Positions 1-5,176 of a DNA stretch of 5,176 nt are shown here, piece after piece. The notes under the pieces are model-generated. The model was not told the DNA's origin. It ran no database searches and was given only the letters and a program-made list of their open reading frames with translations. The number at the start of each line of letters is the position of its first letter. Positions within the stretch are counted from its first letter, which is position 1. This DNA is from Acidobacteria bacterium UBA6911 (lineage in GTDB: Bacteria; Acidobacteriota; UBA6911), in contig DKBB01000279.1 in NCBI GenBank assembly GCA_002451015.1, positions 1 through 5,176 of the forward strand. Direction: 5' to 3'. The translations under genes were made by a program, and so were the position numbers.

Positions 1-1363
1 CCAGGCTGCGCATCAGGTTGTACAGTTCCTCGTTCTTGTACATTATATCGCGCTGCAGGTCGCAAACATTCAGCGGTTTGCCGCGCATGGTAAAGATGGC
101 CTGGTTGTTGACATCTCGACAGCTGACAATCGATCCGGCGGCTGACTGACCTTCCGTGATGAATATCATTGCTTCGGCGCCAGTTTCTTTTCGCTTGTTG
201 AAATGGTTCTTGCAATCCTTCAACTGAGGGATCCGGAGCGATGTCGCCCGAGCCCTCTCACGGGCCATCTTTTTTATGGACTGCAGTTCCTTGCGCAGCT
301 TGACCGTTTCCTCTATTTTTGCCACCGCTTTTTCCGCCACCTCGGGATTCCGGTGCAAAAGATCCGCAACGATCTCCTTCACCTGGGCCACCAGCGGGCC
401 GCGCAGTTCTGTGTTTCCGAGCTTGTTTTTGGTCTGGGATTCAAAGATGGGCTCTTTCAGCCGGACGGCAATGGCGCCGGCCATCCCTTCGCGGATGTCG
501 TCGGCTTCAAATTTGTTCTTGGAAAATTCATTGAATCCTTTGACTAGTCCTTCTCGGAATGCGCTCAGGTGGGTCCCGCCGTCGACCGTGAACTGGCCGT
601 TGACGAAGGACAGGAATGTTTCCTCGAATCTCTGGGTGTGGCTGAGAGTCAGTTCCAGGGTTTTGGAGCGGTAATGGAGCGGCGGGTATAGTGCTTCTCC
701 ATCCAGTTCATCCCGCAAAAGATCCAGGAGCCCGTTCTTCGAACGGTACACGCGATCGTTGAATTCAATGCGCAGGCCGGCGTTCAAGAAAGAATAATAT
801 TTCAGTCGGCGATCGATGAGATCCAGGTCATAGGATCCTTCACCGAAGATTTCGGGATCCGGCACGAAAGTGATAAAAGTCCCGTCCGCTTCTTCCGGAA
901 TTTTCCCCTTAGGTTGCTCGATGAGTTTTCCTCGCTCAAACACCGCAGCTGCAAAGTCCCCTCCGCGATAGCTGCTTACCTTGAAATGGCTTGAGAGGGC
1001 ATTGACCGCCTTTGTACCGATGCCGTTCAAGCCCACGCTGAACTGGAATACCTCGTCGCTGTACTTGGCTCCGGTATTGATGCGTGAGACGCACTCGACA
1101 ACCTTGCCCAGGGGAATGCCGCGTCCGAAATCGCGCACGGTAATCCGGGAACCGTCAAGGGATATGACGATCCTGTCCCCGTAGCCCATAATGAATTCAT
1201 CGACGGCGTTATCTACTATCTCCTTTAAAAGTATATAGATACCGTCGTCGTAGTCCCCGCCGTCGCCGATTCGTCCAATATACATCCCGGTTCGCTTCCG
1301 GATGTGTTCCAGCGAGGAGAGGGATTTGATCTTATCTTCGTCGTAGTTGTGTTTTCGCTGCAT
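1..1363 (-). CDS. parE: Type IIA DNA topoisomerase subunit B (ParE/GyrB family), 3' end cut by window edge
   Basis: ATPase subunit of a type IIA topoisomerase, which together with a ParC/GyrA-type subunit relaxes or decatenates chromosomal DNA in the cytoplasm. The frame is open for 454 codons from the ATG at 1363 to the left edge; about a quarter of a roughly 600-residue protein is missing. Seen in order: the N-terminal EHIRKRTGMYIG block (19-30); the GHKL ATPase site with Glu48 and Asn52 in KEIVDNAVDEF; DFGRGIP (78-84, Asp78); the ATP lid GLNGIGTKAVNALS (111-124); the transducer with FESQTKNKLGN, whose QTK lysine is Lys312; and the Toprim start TEGQSAAGS with catalytic Glu404, followed by RGKPLNV. 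The GLNGIGTKAVN and EGQSA forms resemble the ParE branch of Bacteroidetes and spirochaetes more than proteobacterial GyrB. There is no good Shine-Dalgarno; a GTG lies three codons upstream, but the ATG fits family N-termini. Assignment to ParE rather than a GyrB paralogue is fairly sure, not certain. Confidence 0.9.
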   Translation of the reverse strand, partial: MQRKHNYDEDKIKSLSSLEHIRKRTGMYIGRIGDGGDYDDGIYILLKEIVDNAVDEFIMGYGDRIVISLDGSRITVRDFGRGIPLGKVVECVSRINTGAKYSDEVFQFSVGLNGIGTKAVNALSSHFKVSSYRGGDFAAAVFERGKLIEQPKGKIPEEADGTFITFVPDPEIFGEGSYDLDLIDRRLKYYSFLNAGLRIEFNDRVYRSKNGLLDLLRDELDGEALYPPLHYRSKTLELTLSHTQRFEETFLSFVNGQFTVDGGTHLSAFREGLVKGFNEFSKNKFEADDIREGMAGAIAVRLKEPIFESQTKNKLGNTELRGPLVAQVKEIVADLLHRNPEVAEKAVAKIEETVKLRKELQSIKKMARERARATSLRIPQLKDCKNHFNKRKETGAEAMIFITEGQSAAGSIVSCRDVNNQAIFTMRGKPLNVCDLQRDIMYKNEELYNLMRSL

Positions 1364-1383
1364 AGTTACCACAAAAGGGGAGG

Positions 1384-1412
1384 ATTTTAGCAGCTTCCGC
1401 GTGTAAATAACA
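1384..1412 (-). promoter_or_regulatory. Candidate promoter for the topoisomerase gene
   Basis: On the minus strand an extended -10 box TGC-TAAAAT (TAAAAT at 1389-1384, TG at 1392-1391) lies 17 bases after a weak -35 candidate TGTTAT (1412-1407). Transcription would start near 1377, giving a leader of only about 14 bases before the ATG at 1363. The site lies between the inverted-repeat element and the gene, so the topoisomerase could be transcribed independently of the DUF169 operon. The -35 match is poor; this is pattern matching only. Confidence 0.3.
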
Positions 1413-1422
1413 GCATCGTTTA

Positions 1423-1522
1423 AAATTGGTGACAGGCTAGAATTTCCCTTTTTTCTGCCAAGTCGACAGGCATATTTACAGTGCTTTTAGAAAAAAGGGA
1501 AATTCTAGCCTGTCACCAATTT
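1423..1522. repeat. 100-bp inverted-repeat element with perfect 34-bp arms (REP/MITE-like; possible 3' mRNA hairpin)
   Basis: The left arm (1423-1456) begins AAATTGGTGACAGGCTAG and ends CCCTTTTTTCT. The right arm (1489-1522) is its exact reverse complement over all 34 bases. The 32-base centre (1457-1488) is not palindromic but contains GTCGACAGGC, close to GTGACAGGC in the arm. The element fills most of the gap between the DUF169 gene and the topoisomerase gene, with its edge two bases from the DUF169 stop codon. No direct target duplication is obvious at the edges; the outer flanks (CGTTT on the left, AACG on the right) are instead weakly inverted. The arm start resembles the GGTGTCAGGC-type ends I recall around Y1/REP-associated transposases, but that link is from memory and weak. 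Transcribed leftward it would form a very stable hairpin, possibly protecting or ending the operon mRNA. It lacks a normal terminator's long U-run after the stem. Confidence 0.85.
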
Positions 1523-1524
1523 AT

Positions 1525-2307
1525 TTAACGCTCCGGCCAGGTTGGTTTGTCGTCGGCGTCCAGACCGCATTCCCTGAACAGCTTCTTGTAGAACTCGGGC
1601 CGGGGAAAATCTGGATAGGTTTCCAAAAAGGCATGGTCCTTGTACCCGAAATGTCTTTCCTCAAACATCCTGAGCTGGACCGCCAGTGTTTCGACTTTCT
1701 CCCGGGGAACGGAGAAAATGATTTCGTCTTCTCCCGCCATTGCCCGTCCCAGTTCTCCCGGATCGGGCAGGGTGACGCAGTACCGGCCTGCAAGCGCAGG
1801 TACCACCGAAAGGGCACAGGAAGCGATGGGGTACAGAGGGGAGGTGATCGATCCCTCGCCTCCAAAAGACAGTGCATGGAGCATGTTATTCAACTGGGCG
1901 TTGTTGGAATAGATAAGGACGATGTCCGGTATGAAAGCGCTAGTTTTCAGTGGAGCCGAAACTATCCCGATATATCTCCCGTACTCCAGTTTGGGCATTT
2001 TGAGGACTTCATCTTTCAATTCGGGATATTTTTCAGCGATGCCCGGATCCACAAGGCCGTATGCCATCAATGGGCCCCAGCACCAGTTGTCCTCTTTCAG
2101 CATGACGACGGTTTTCCCCTGCCGGCGCGATAGGGAAAATGACTGGCATTGAGCGAGATGATAGTTTTTATCCCTTTTGGGGCGCAAGGCTCCTTCCGGT
2201 ATGTCGGACTCACCCTCCAGCATTTTGACCGCGATCGGGGAGGTCCGAAGCAGCATGAATTTTTCAATCTCTTCTCCGTAACGATGAAACGCACTCAGGT
2301 TGTCCAT
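1525..2307 (-). CDS. DUF169 family protein
   Basis: A 260-residue soluble protein of the DUF169 family, whose biochemical function is unknown to me. Family-like features are the N-terminal LRTSPIAVKML (20-30), then AQCQSFSLSRRQG (52-64) and EDNWCWGPLMAYGL (72-85), which place Cys54 and Cys76 at spacings typical of the family. Further cysteines are Cys164, in a Gly/Pro-rich region (149-170), and Cys177. These could bind a metal or cofactor, which is a guess. No signal peptide or membrane segment is seen. The ATG at 2307 was chosen because AGAGG lies six bases upstream; a TTG at 2331 would add eight residues, overlap the preceding stop codon and lose that ribosome site. It is the last gene of the minus-strand run, starting 20 bases after the phosphatidyltransferase stop, and its stop lies beside the inverted-repeat element. 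Family assignment is good; role is unknown. Confidence 0.87.
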   Translation of the reverse strand: MDNLSAFHRYGEEIEKFMLLRTSPIAVKMLEGESDIPEGALRPKRDKNYHLAQCQSFSLSRRQGKTVVMLKEDNWCWGPLMAYGLVDPGIAEKYPELKDEVLKMPKLEYGRYIGIVSAPLKTSAFIPDIVLIYSNNAQLNNMLHALSFGGEGSITSPLYPIASCALSVVPALAGRYCVTLPDPGELGRAMAGEDEIIFSVPREKVETLAVQLRMFEERHFGYKDHAFLETYPDFPRPEFYKKLFRECGLDADDKPTWPER

Positions 2308-2313
2308 AGGAAT

Positions 2314-2318
2314 CCTCT
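2314..2318 (-). promoter_or_regulatory. Ribosome binding site deciding the DUF169 start
   Basis: AGAGG on the minus strand, six bases before the ATG at 2307. It lies inside the 20-base gap after the phosphatidyltransferase stop and favours this ATG over the in-frame TTG at 2331. Confidence 0.6.
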
Positions 2319-2327
2319 CGTCAACTT

Positions 2328-2984
2328 TCAATGGGACTTCATCAGTTTAACCATCGATATTATTAAAGCAAGGTTCGGGTGTATGGCAAGGTAGAGCAGG
2401 GCTAAAAGGGGGAAGTGAACCCATAAGGGTGCCAGCAATCCGCAAATGATAACAACGGTGGTTCGGCTTCCCTTGCCGGCATACTCCGGCCTCTTGAAAT
2501 CCAGATTCAGGCTTGCCCCTCGCGCAGTGAAATAGCTGATCTGACTGCTGCCGGCAGTGGCCAGGGCGGCGATGATAAACAACCATTCTGTGCTGAAAAT
2601 CCCCCCGGTGTATCCGATGCCTGTCGAATAGCGGACGCAATAGAAGAAAATACCAAACAGGAGAGCGAAGTCCATGTAACGGTCTGCAACGGAGTCCAGC
2701 AGAGCGCCCCTGGCAGTGACCCTGCCGGTCAGCCTGGCGACCTGGCCGTCCACACCATCCAGAACCTGCGCCAATGCCGCCAGCAGTCCCCCCAGCCACG
2801 CCCATCCCAAACCGAATGCAACGCCTCCGCAGACTCCCAGGCCGGCTGCAGAGTAAGTCAGCACCGCTGGTTTGATGTTCGGAAACAGACGCGCCAAACG
2901 AATCGATACGGGAGCCGAGAGGTAGAGCTTGATGAACCGCAATGCAAAACGGTCGGTTGGCTTCGTTTTCCAGTTTATTTCCAT
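2328..2984 (-). CDS. CDP-alcohol phosphatidyltransferase family membrane protein
   Basis: An integral membrane enzyme of 218 residues that should transfer a phospho-alcohol group from a CDP-linked donor to an acceptor alcohol, as in phospholipid head-group synthesis. The full family signature D-x2-D-G-x2-A-R-x8-G-x3-D-x3-D is present: Asp76, Asp79, Gly80, Ala83, Arg84, Gly93, Asp97 and Asp101. These aspartates bind the metal ions and CDP in known structures. Hydrophobic stretches at about 38-75, 104-118, 133-153, 175-196 and 192-211 fit the usual six-helix fold. Donor and acceptor cannot be read from the sequence. The ATG at 2984 was preferred; it overlaps the last codons of the nucleotidyltransferase by 10 bases, with AGAGG eight bases and GGAG two bases upstream. 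A TTG at 3041 would add 19 residues of unlikely sequence. The overlap implies translational coupling with the upstream nucleotidyltransferase. Confidence 0.9.
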   Translation of the reverse strand: MEINWKTKPTDRFALRFIKLYLSAPVSIRLARLFPNIKPAVLTYSAAGLGVCGGVAFGLGWAWLGGLLAALAQVLDGVDGQVARLTGRVTARGALLDSVADRYMDFALLFGIFFYCVRYSTGIGYTGGIFSTEWLFIIAALATAGSSQISYFTARGASLNLDFKRPEYAGKGSRTTVVIICGLLAPLWVHFPLLALLYLAIHPNLALIISMVKLMKSH

Positions 2985-3505
2985 CTCTCCAGCCTCTGGT
3001 GCAGGAAGCGTGCTACCGTGGGAGGAACCAGATTTTCCCAATTTCCGTCTGATCGGAGCAGCGAGCGGACCTGCTGACCGCTGATTTCCTTTTTTAAATT
3101 GTCCACTACTACAACCTCAAATCCGGCGCTGCGAAGTCGTTCGGCTTTTTTTCTCTCCCAGGGAGAATAGGCGACGACGAATATGGTGGTTCCGTCCGGA
3201 ATGTAGTGTCGCCAGCGATCGGGATGATGGATCGGAACCGGTACTATGAAAATGCGTTCCATCGGATATCCCTCCGCCTGAAGCGTGTCCTGAATCATTT
3301 CCAGTCTTTCAATGAATGTTAAGGGATTTTCTTCCGGAAGGTGGCGATGGTCGCTCGATTCATCCGCCCGGATGGTGCTGGGATCGGGATTGGTGATGCC
3401 CACAATAACCCGTTCGGATCTTTCCCAGACCATACGGAAATAGCGCAGGTGTTCGAGATGAAAAGGCTGAAATCGACCGAGAATCATACCGTATTGGAAT
3501 CGCAT
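2975..3505 (-). CDS. Small nucleotidyltransferase, archaeal NadM-like (substrate uncertain)
   Basis: A 176-residue cytosolic HxGH-superfamily nucleotidyltransferase (cytidylyltransferase-like Rossmann fold), the length of archaeal NMN adenylyltransferases (NadM). Seen: the nucleotide-binding GRFQPFHLEH (10-19) with His16 and His19; GITNPDPS (36-43); ENPLTFIERLEMI (59-71); and the C-terminal ISGQQVR (141-147), matching the ISxxxIR phosphate-binding motif, followed by LVPPTVARFL (159-168) as in NadM. Oddities: the glycine of HxGH is Glu18, and the segment aligning by eye with the NadM TGN region reads VVAYSP (110-115). NMN may therefore not be the substrate; transfer of CMP or AMP to another phosphorylated alcohol is possible. 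The ATG at 3505 has AAGGA four bases upstream. The gene overlaps the CDP-alcohol phosphatidyltransferase, suggesting a nucleotide-activated donor or a shared pathway. Superfamily is confident; substrate is open. Confidence 0.85.
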   Translation of the reverse strand: MRFQYGMILGRFQPFHLEHLRYFRMVWERSERVIVGITNPDPSTIRADESSDHRHLPEENPLTFIERLEMIQDTLQAEGYPMERIFIVPVPIHHPDRWRHYIPDGTTIFVVAYSPWERKKAERLRSAGFEVVVVDNLKKEISGQQVRSLLRSDGNWENLVPPTVARFLHQRLERWK

Positions 3506-3626
3506 AGCGTCCTTGTTTATCGTTCAGGAGAACGGAGCGTTTCAGTTTCTAACCATGGAGCGCATTCAACTTTGTCCTTTATTTCGATCTATGGTATGCG
3601 GCAATTGGATCCAACCGGTTGCCGGG
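3506..3626 (-). other. 121-bp gap inside the minus-strand gene run
   Basis: No coding potential is seen. It holds the 10-bp palindrome CAACCGGTTG (3612-3621) just past the TIM-barrel stop codon, and a weak CGTTC-TCCT-GAACG hairpin near 3520-3535 just ahead of the nucleotidyltransferase ribosome site (AAGGA, 3510-3514). I see no clear terminator and no convincing promoter. The three downstream genes could be read through from upstream or have an unrecognised start site here. Confidence 0.4.
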
Positions 3627-4577
3627 CTATAGTTCACGTCCCGGATCGATTTCACCCGGTGTGGAATCTTCAGTCGTACTCTTTTGTGTTAGATATTCAT
3701 CCACAATTTTTCTGGCTTGCAGCAGCTTCTCGCCTTCACGAATTTCTATAACCCACCAGTTACAACCGATATTTCTCAACAGGGCTAGACGACTTTCTAT
3801 ATCCTCCCTTTTTTGGGGAGCGATGTGCCCGATGTCCGGGATTTCGGTGTGGTAAATGTGGGCATTGCAAACCTTGTCCGGATGGGGGGAAACAAAATCT
3901 TCGACGGCGTATTGTCTGCTCTGTACGGATTCGCATGCATGGGCGTGTCCAATGTCCAGGGTGACAGCCGCGCCGCTTCGGCGTATCAGCTTTTCAAAAA
4001 GGTTTGGTTTGCTCGTCCATCCCCAGGCAAGATTTTCAAGGCAAACCCTGACCCGCATCGTCCTGCCGTAATTCACAAGCCGTCTCAACTTTTCCAGGGT
4101 AGTGTCCCATGACAGCGGCTCGGTCGAATCGTGGCCGAGCCCGATATGGATAGTTACGTACCTTCCTCCGGCCTTGGATATCAGACGAATGATGCGCCGG
4201 AAAAGGGTTTCGGCTTCCTCGGCTTTTGCAGGATCGTCGTGACCCAGGTCTACCCGCTCAAACGGACAGTGATAACGGACCTCCAACGGTTCCAGGCACG
4301 ATACCTTTTTTACCCATTCGGCTTCCAGGGCGGGGGTGCGGGGGAGATTCTCCAGGGCAAACGAATAATCGATTCCGGAAAATCCGTGTTGCCGCGCGAA
4401 TTTCGCGAGTTTTTCGATCTCAGGGATAAAGTTGCACAAGGCCAGTTTCGGCCTGAACCGTCTCGAGCTGTTTTGATCAGCAAGCAAATCTTCTGCAATG
4501 GGTTCCACTTTATTTCGATTCTCCGAAAGCTGTTTATACCATAAGGCCCGATCGGTGCGGTAATTTCCAGCCGGCAT
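3627..4577 (-). CDS. Sugar phosphate isomerase/epimerase-like TIM-barrel protein (AP endonuclease 2 / xylose isomerase-like)
   Basis: A soluble metal-dependent (beta/alpha)8-barrel protein of the AP2Ec superfamily (EndoIV, IolE/IolI, xylose isomerase-like), 316 residues from the ATG at 4577. The strand-end metal ligands expected for the family are visible: His144 in VTIHIG, Glu181 in VCLENLAW, Asp208 and His211 in TLDIGHAHA, His240 in CNAHIYH, and Glu278 in VIEIREGE. The barrel begins at about residue 42 (RPKLALCNF), preceded by a charged, probably helical N-terminal stretch; about 20 polar residues trail at the C-terminus. Isomerase or epimerase is likelier than endonuclease, but the substrate is unknown. 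The start is uncertain: the ATG at 4577 has only GGAG 13 bases upstream, while an in-frame TTG at 4661 has AAGG at six bases and would add 28 polar residues. It heads the minus-strand run leading to the nucleotidyltransferase and phosphatidyltransferase and might supply their polyol substrate. Confidence 0.85.
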   Translation of the reverse strand: MPAGNYRTDRALWYKQLSENRNKVEPIAEDLLADQNSSRRFRPKLALCNFIPEIEKLAKFARQHGFSGIDYSFALENLPRTPALEAEWVKKVSCLEPLEVRYHCPFERVDLGHDDPAKAEEAETLFRRIIRLISKAGGRYVTIHIGLGHDSTEPLSWDTTLEKLRRLVNYGRTMRVRVCLENLAWGWTSKPNLFEKLIRRSGAAVTLDIGHAHACESVQSRQYAVEDFVSPHPDKVCNAHIYHTEIPDIGHIAPQKREDIESRLALLRNIGCNWWVIEIREGEKLLQARKIVDEYLTQKSTTEDSTPGEIDPGREL

Positions 4578-4682
4578 TTTTGTGTTTTGTCTCCGTTCCG
4601 GATTTCGAGTCTTCCCGGTGGATTTTCTGGACAGTCCGCTTGAAAAATCATGATTTTCCAATGTAGACCTTAGGGAAGCGCT

Positions 4683-4711
4683 ACTATAAGATTTTTGGAA
4701 GAGGTCGCTAA
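4683..4711 (-). promoter_or_regulatory. Candidate promoter for the minus-strand gene run
   Basis: On the minus strand TATAGT (4688-4683, five of six consensus bases) lies 17 bases after TTAGCG (4711-4706, weak -35). Transcription would start near 4676, just ahead of AAGG (4671-4668) and the TTG at 4661. On the plus strand the overlapping bases read TATAAG (4685-4690), 17 bases after a poor TGTAGA (4662-4667), a possible -10 for the channel gene. The two candidate -10 boxes overlap, so the divergent genes could compete for polymerase. Motif matching only. Confidence 0.33.
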
Positions 4712-4757
4712 CAAGCCCGGCCGGTCGTTTTATTTGTTGTGCTCCAAAGAGTAATTC

Positions 4758-4763
4758 AGGAGG
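4758..4763 (+). promoter_or_regulatory. Strong Shine-Dalgarno of the MscS-type gene
   Basis: A perfect AGGAGG six bases before the ATG at 4770. It is by far the best ribosome site in the window and fixes the start of the channel gene. Confidence 0.85.
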
Positions 4764-4769
4764 AGAATC

Positions 4770-5176
4770 ATGGATTTTGAATTCAGCACTGTCGTGGAGA
4801 AACTCAAAGATTTCCTGGAGACGTATTTATTTACCATCAATCAAACAAAGGTGACGGTCTCGAGCATCCTCTGGTTCCTGTTCGTTATTGTCAGCTTCTG
4901 GATTCTTTCGAAATTTATCAGAAAATGGATATTAAACACCCTGTTGGGACGCCTGAAGGTTGAAACAGGACTGCGTTTTGCTTTTTCCAGGATCGCGCAT
5001 TATCTGATCATGGTTACCGGCACCGTGGTTGCGTTCCAGTTTATTGGATTGAATCTAAGCGGACTGGCCGTGGTTTTCGGATTTTTGTCCGTCGGTATCG
5101 GATTCGGGCTGCAGAATATTACATCCAATTTTGTTTCGGGCCTGATACTTCTGTTTGAACGGCCTATAAAAATAGG
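4770..5176 (+). CDS. MscS-family mechanosensitive channel, N-terminal part (cut by window edge)
   Basis: The start of a small-conductance mechanosensitive channel-type membrane protein that would open under membrane tension and release solutes during osmotic downshock. The window holds 135 complete codons. Hydrophobic segments at about 31-50 and 73-93 are the first two helices. Residues 96-127 form the pore-lining third helix, with the Gly/Ala-rich VVFGFLSVGIGFGLQNITSN pattern and then FVSGLILLFERP, typical of MscS/MscK-type channels. The beta domain and C-terminal vestibule lie beyond the edge. The short N-terminus before TM1 indicates a small MscS-like protein, not a large MscK/MscM form. 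It is divergent from the minus-strand run with a start codon 192 bases from the ATG at 4577. Family assignment is confident; exact subtype is not. Confidence 0.92.
   Translation, partial: MDFEFSTVVEKLKDFLETYLFTINQTKVTVSSILWFLFVIVSFWILSKFIRKWILNTLLGRLKVETGLRFAFSRIAHYLIMVTGTVVAFQFIGLNLSGLAVVFGFLSVGIGFGLQNITSNFVSGLILLFERPIKI

Noticed and set aside
203..674. Overlapping plus-strand open frames of 114, 132 and 71 residues
   Set aside because: They lie antisense to the topoisomerase gene, whose minus frame carries conserved motifs throughout; the plus-strand proteins show no family motif.
1..1363. Frameshift or internal stop in the topoisomerase gene
   Set aside because: Codon-by-codon reading of the minus strand from 1363 to 2 gives one uninterrupted frame with all expected motifs in order.
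1423..1522. Inverted repeat as a CRISPR unit, integron attC site or standard intrinsic terminator
   Set aside because: There is only one repeat pair and no spacer series, no attC-type core sites next to an integron gene, and no long U-run after the stem.
1633..2133. Plus-strand open frame of 166 residues
   Set aside because: Antisense to the DUF169 gene, with no ribosome site or recognisable domain.
2985..3041. TTG start at 3041 for the phosphatidyltransferase
   Set aside because: It would add 19 polar residues, increase the overlap with the upstream gene to 67 bases and give up the ATG with its upstream AGAGG/GGAG. Family members usually start near the ATG form.
3341..3751. Plus-strand open frame of 136 residues spanning the nucleotidyltransferase start and the 121-bp gap
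   Set aside because: No ribosome site and no family motif; it covers parts of two real minus-strand genes in a shadow frame.
4131..4544. Plus-strand open frame of 137 residues
   Set aside because: A shadow of the TIM-barrel gene, whose minus frame has all the metal ligands of its superfamily.

Overview
The window is a dense bacterial segment. Five genes lie on the minus strand and one truncated gene on the plus strand. No rRNA, tRNA, CRISPR array or transposase gene is visible. The protein set is: a divergent ParE-type topoisomerase B subunit with an EGQSA Toprim motif, a DUF169 protein, an archaeal-NadM-like nucleotidyltransferase, a CDP-alcohol phosphatidyltransferase, a TIM-barrel isomerase and an MscS channel. 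It suggests an anaerobic Gram-negative such as Desulfobacterota (old Deltaproteobacteria). That placement is inferred from family distributions I remember and is not proven by the sequence.

Layout, reading leftward from the divergent promoter region. A gap at about 4578-4769 separates an MscS-type channel gene (4770 to the right edge, plus strand, strong Shine-Dalgarno) from a minus-strand run. That run is: an AP-endonuclease-2/xylose-isomerase-like TIM-barrel protein (3627-4577, with a possible TTG start at 4661), a 121-bp gap, a small nucleotidyltransferase (2975-3505), a CDP-alcohol phosphatidyltransferase (2328-2984, overlapping the previous gene by 10 bases), and a DUF169 protein (1525-2307, 20 bases further on). 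Two bases past the DUF169 stop codon sits a 100-bp inverted-repeat element (1423-1522) with perfect 34-bp arms. A topoisomerase gene (1363 to the left edge) follows, with its own candidate promoter.

The nucleotidyltransferase and phosphatidyltransferase are almost certainly co-translated. The second has a complete CDP-alcohol phosphotransferase signature. The first has lost the glycine of the HxGH motif and does not look like a standard NMN adenylyltransferase. Together with the sugar-isomerase-like protein upstream, this suggests a small pathway that activates a phospho-alcohol with a nucleotide and transfers it to a lipid or another alcohol. This is the best candidate for undescribed biology here, and it is an inference from gene order and motifs. 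The second notable item is the 100-bp palindromic element, which looks like a mobile REP/MITE-type repeat and may also act on the 3' end of the operon mRNA.
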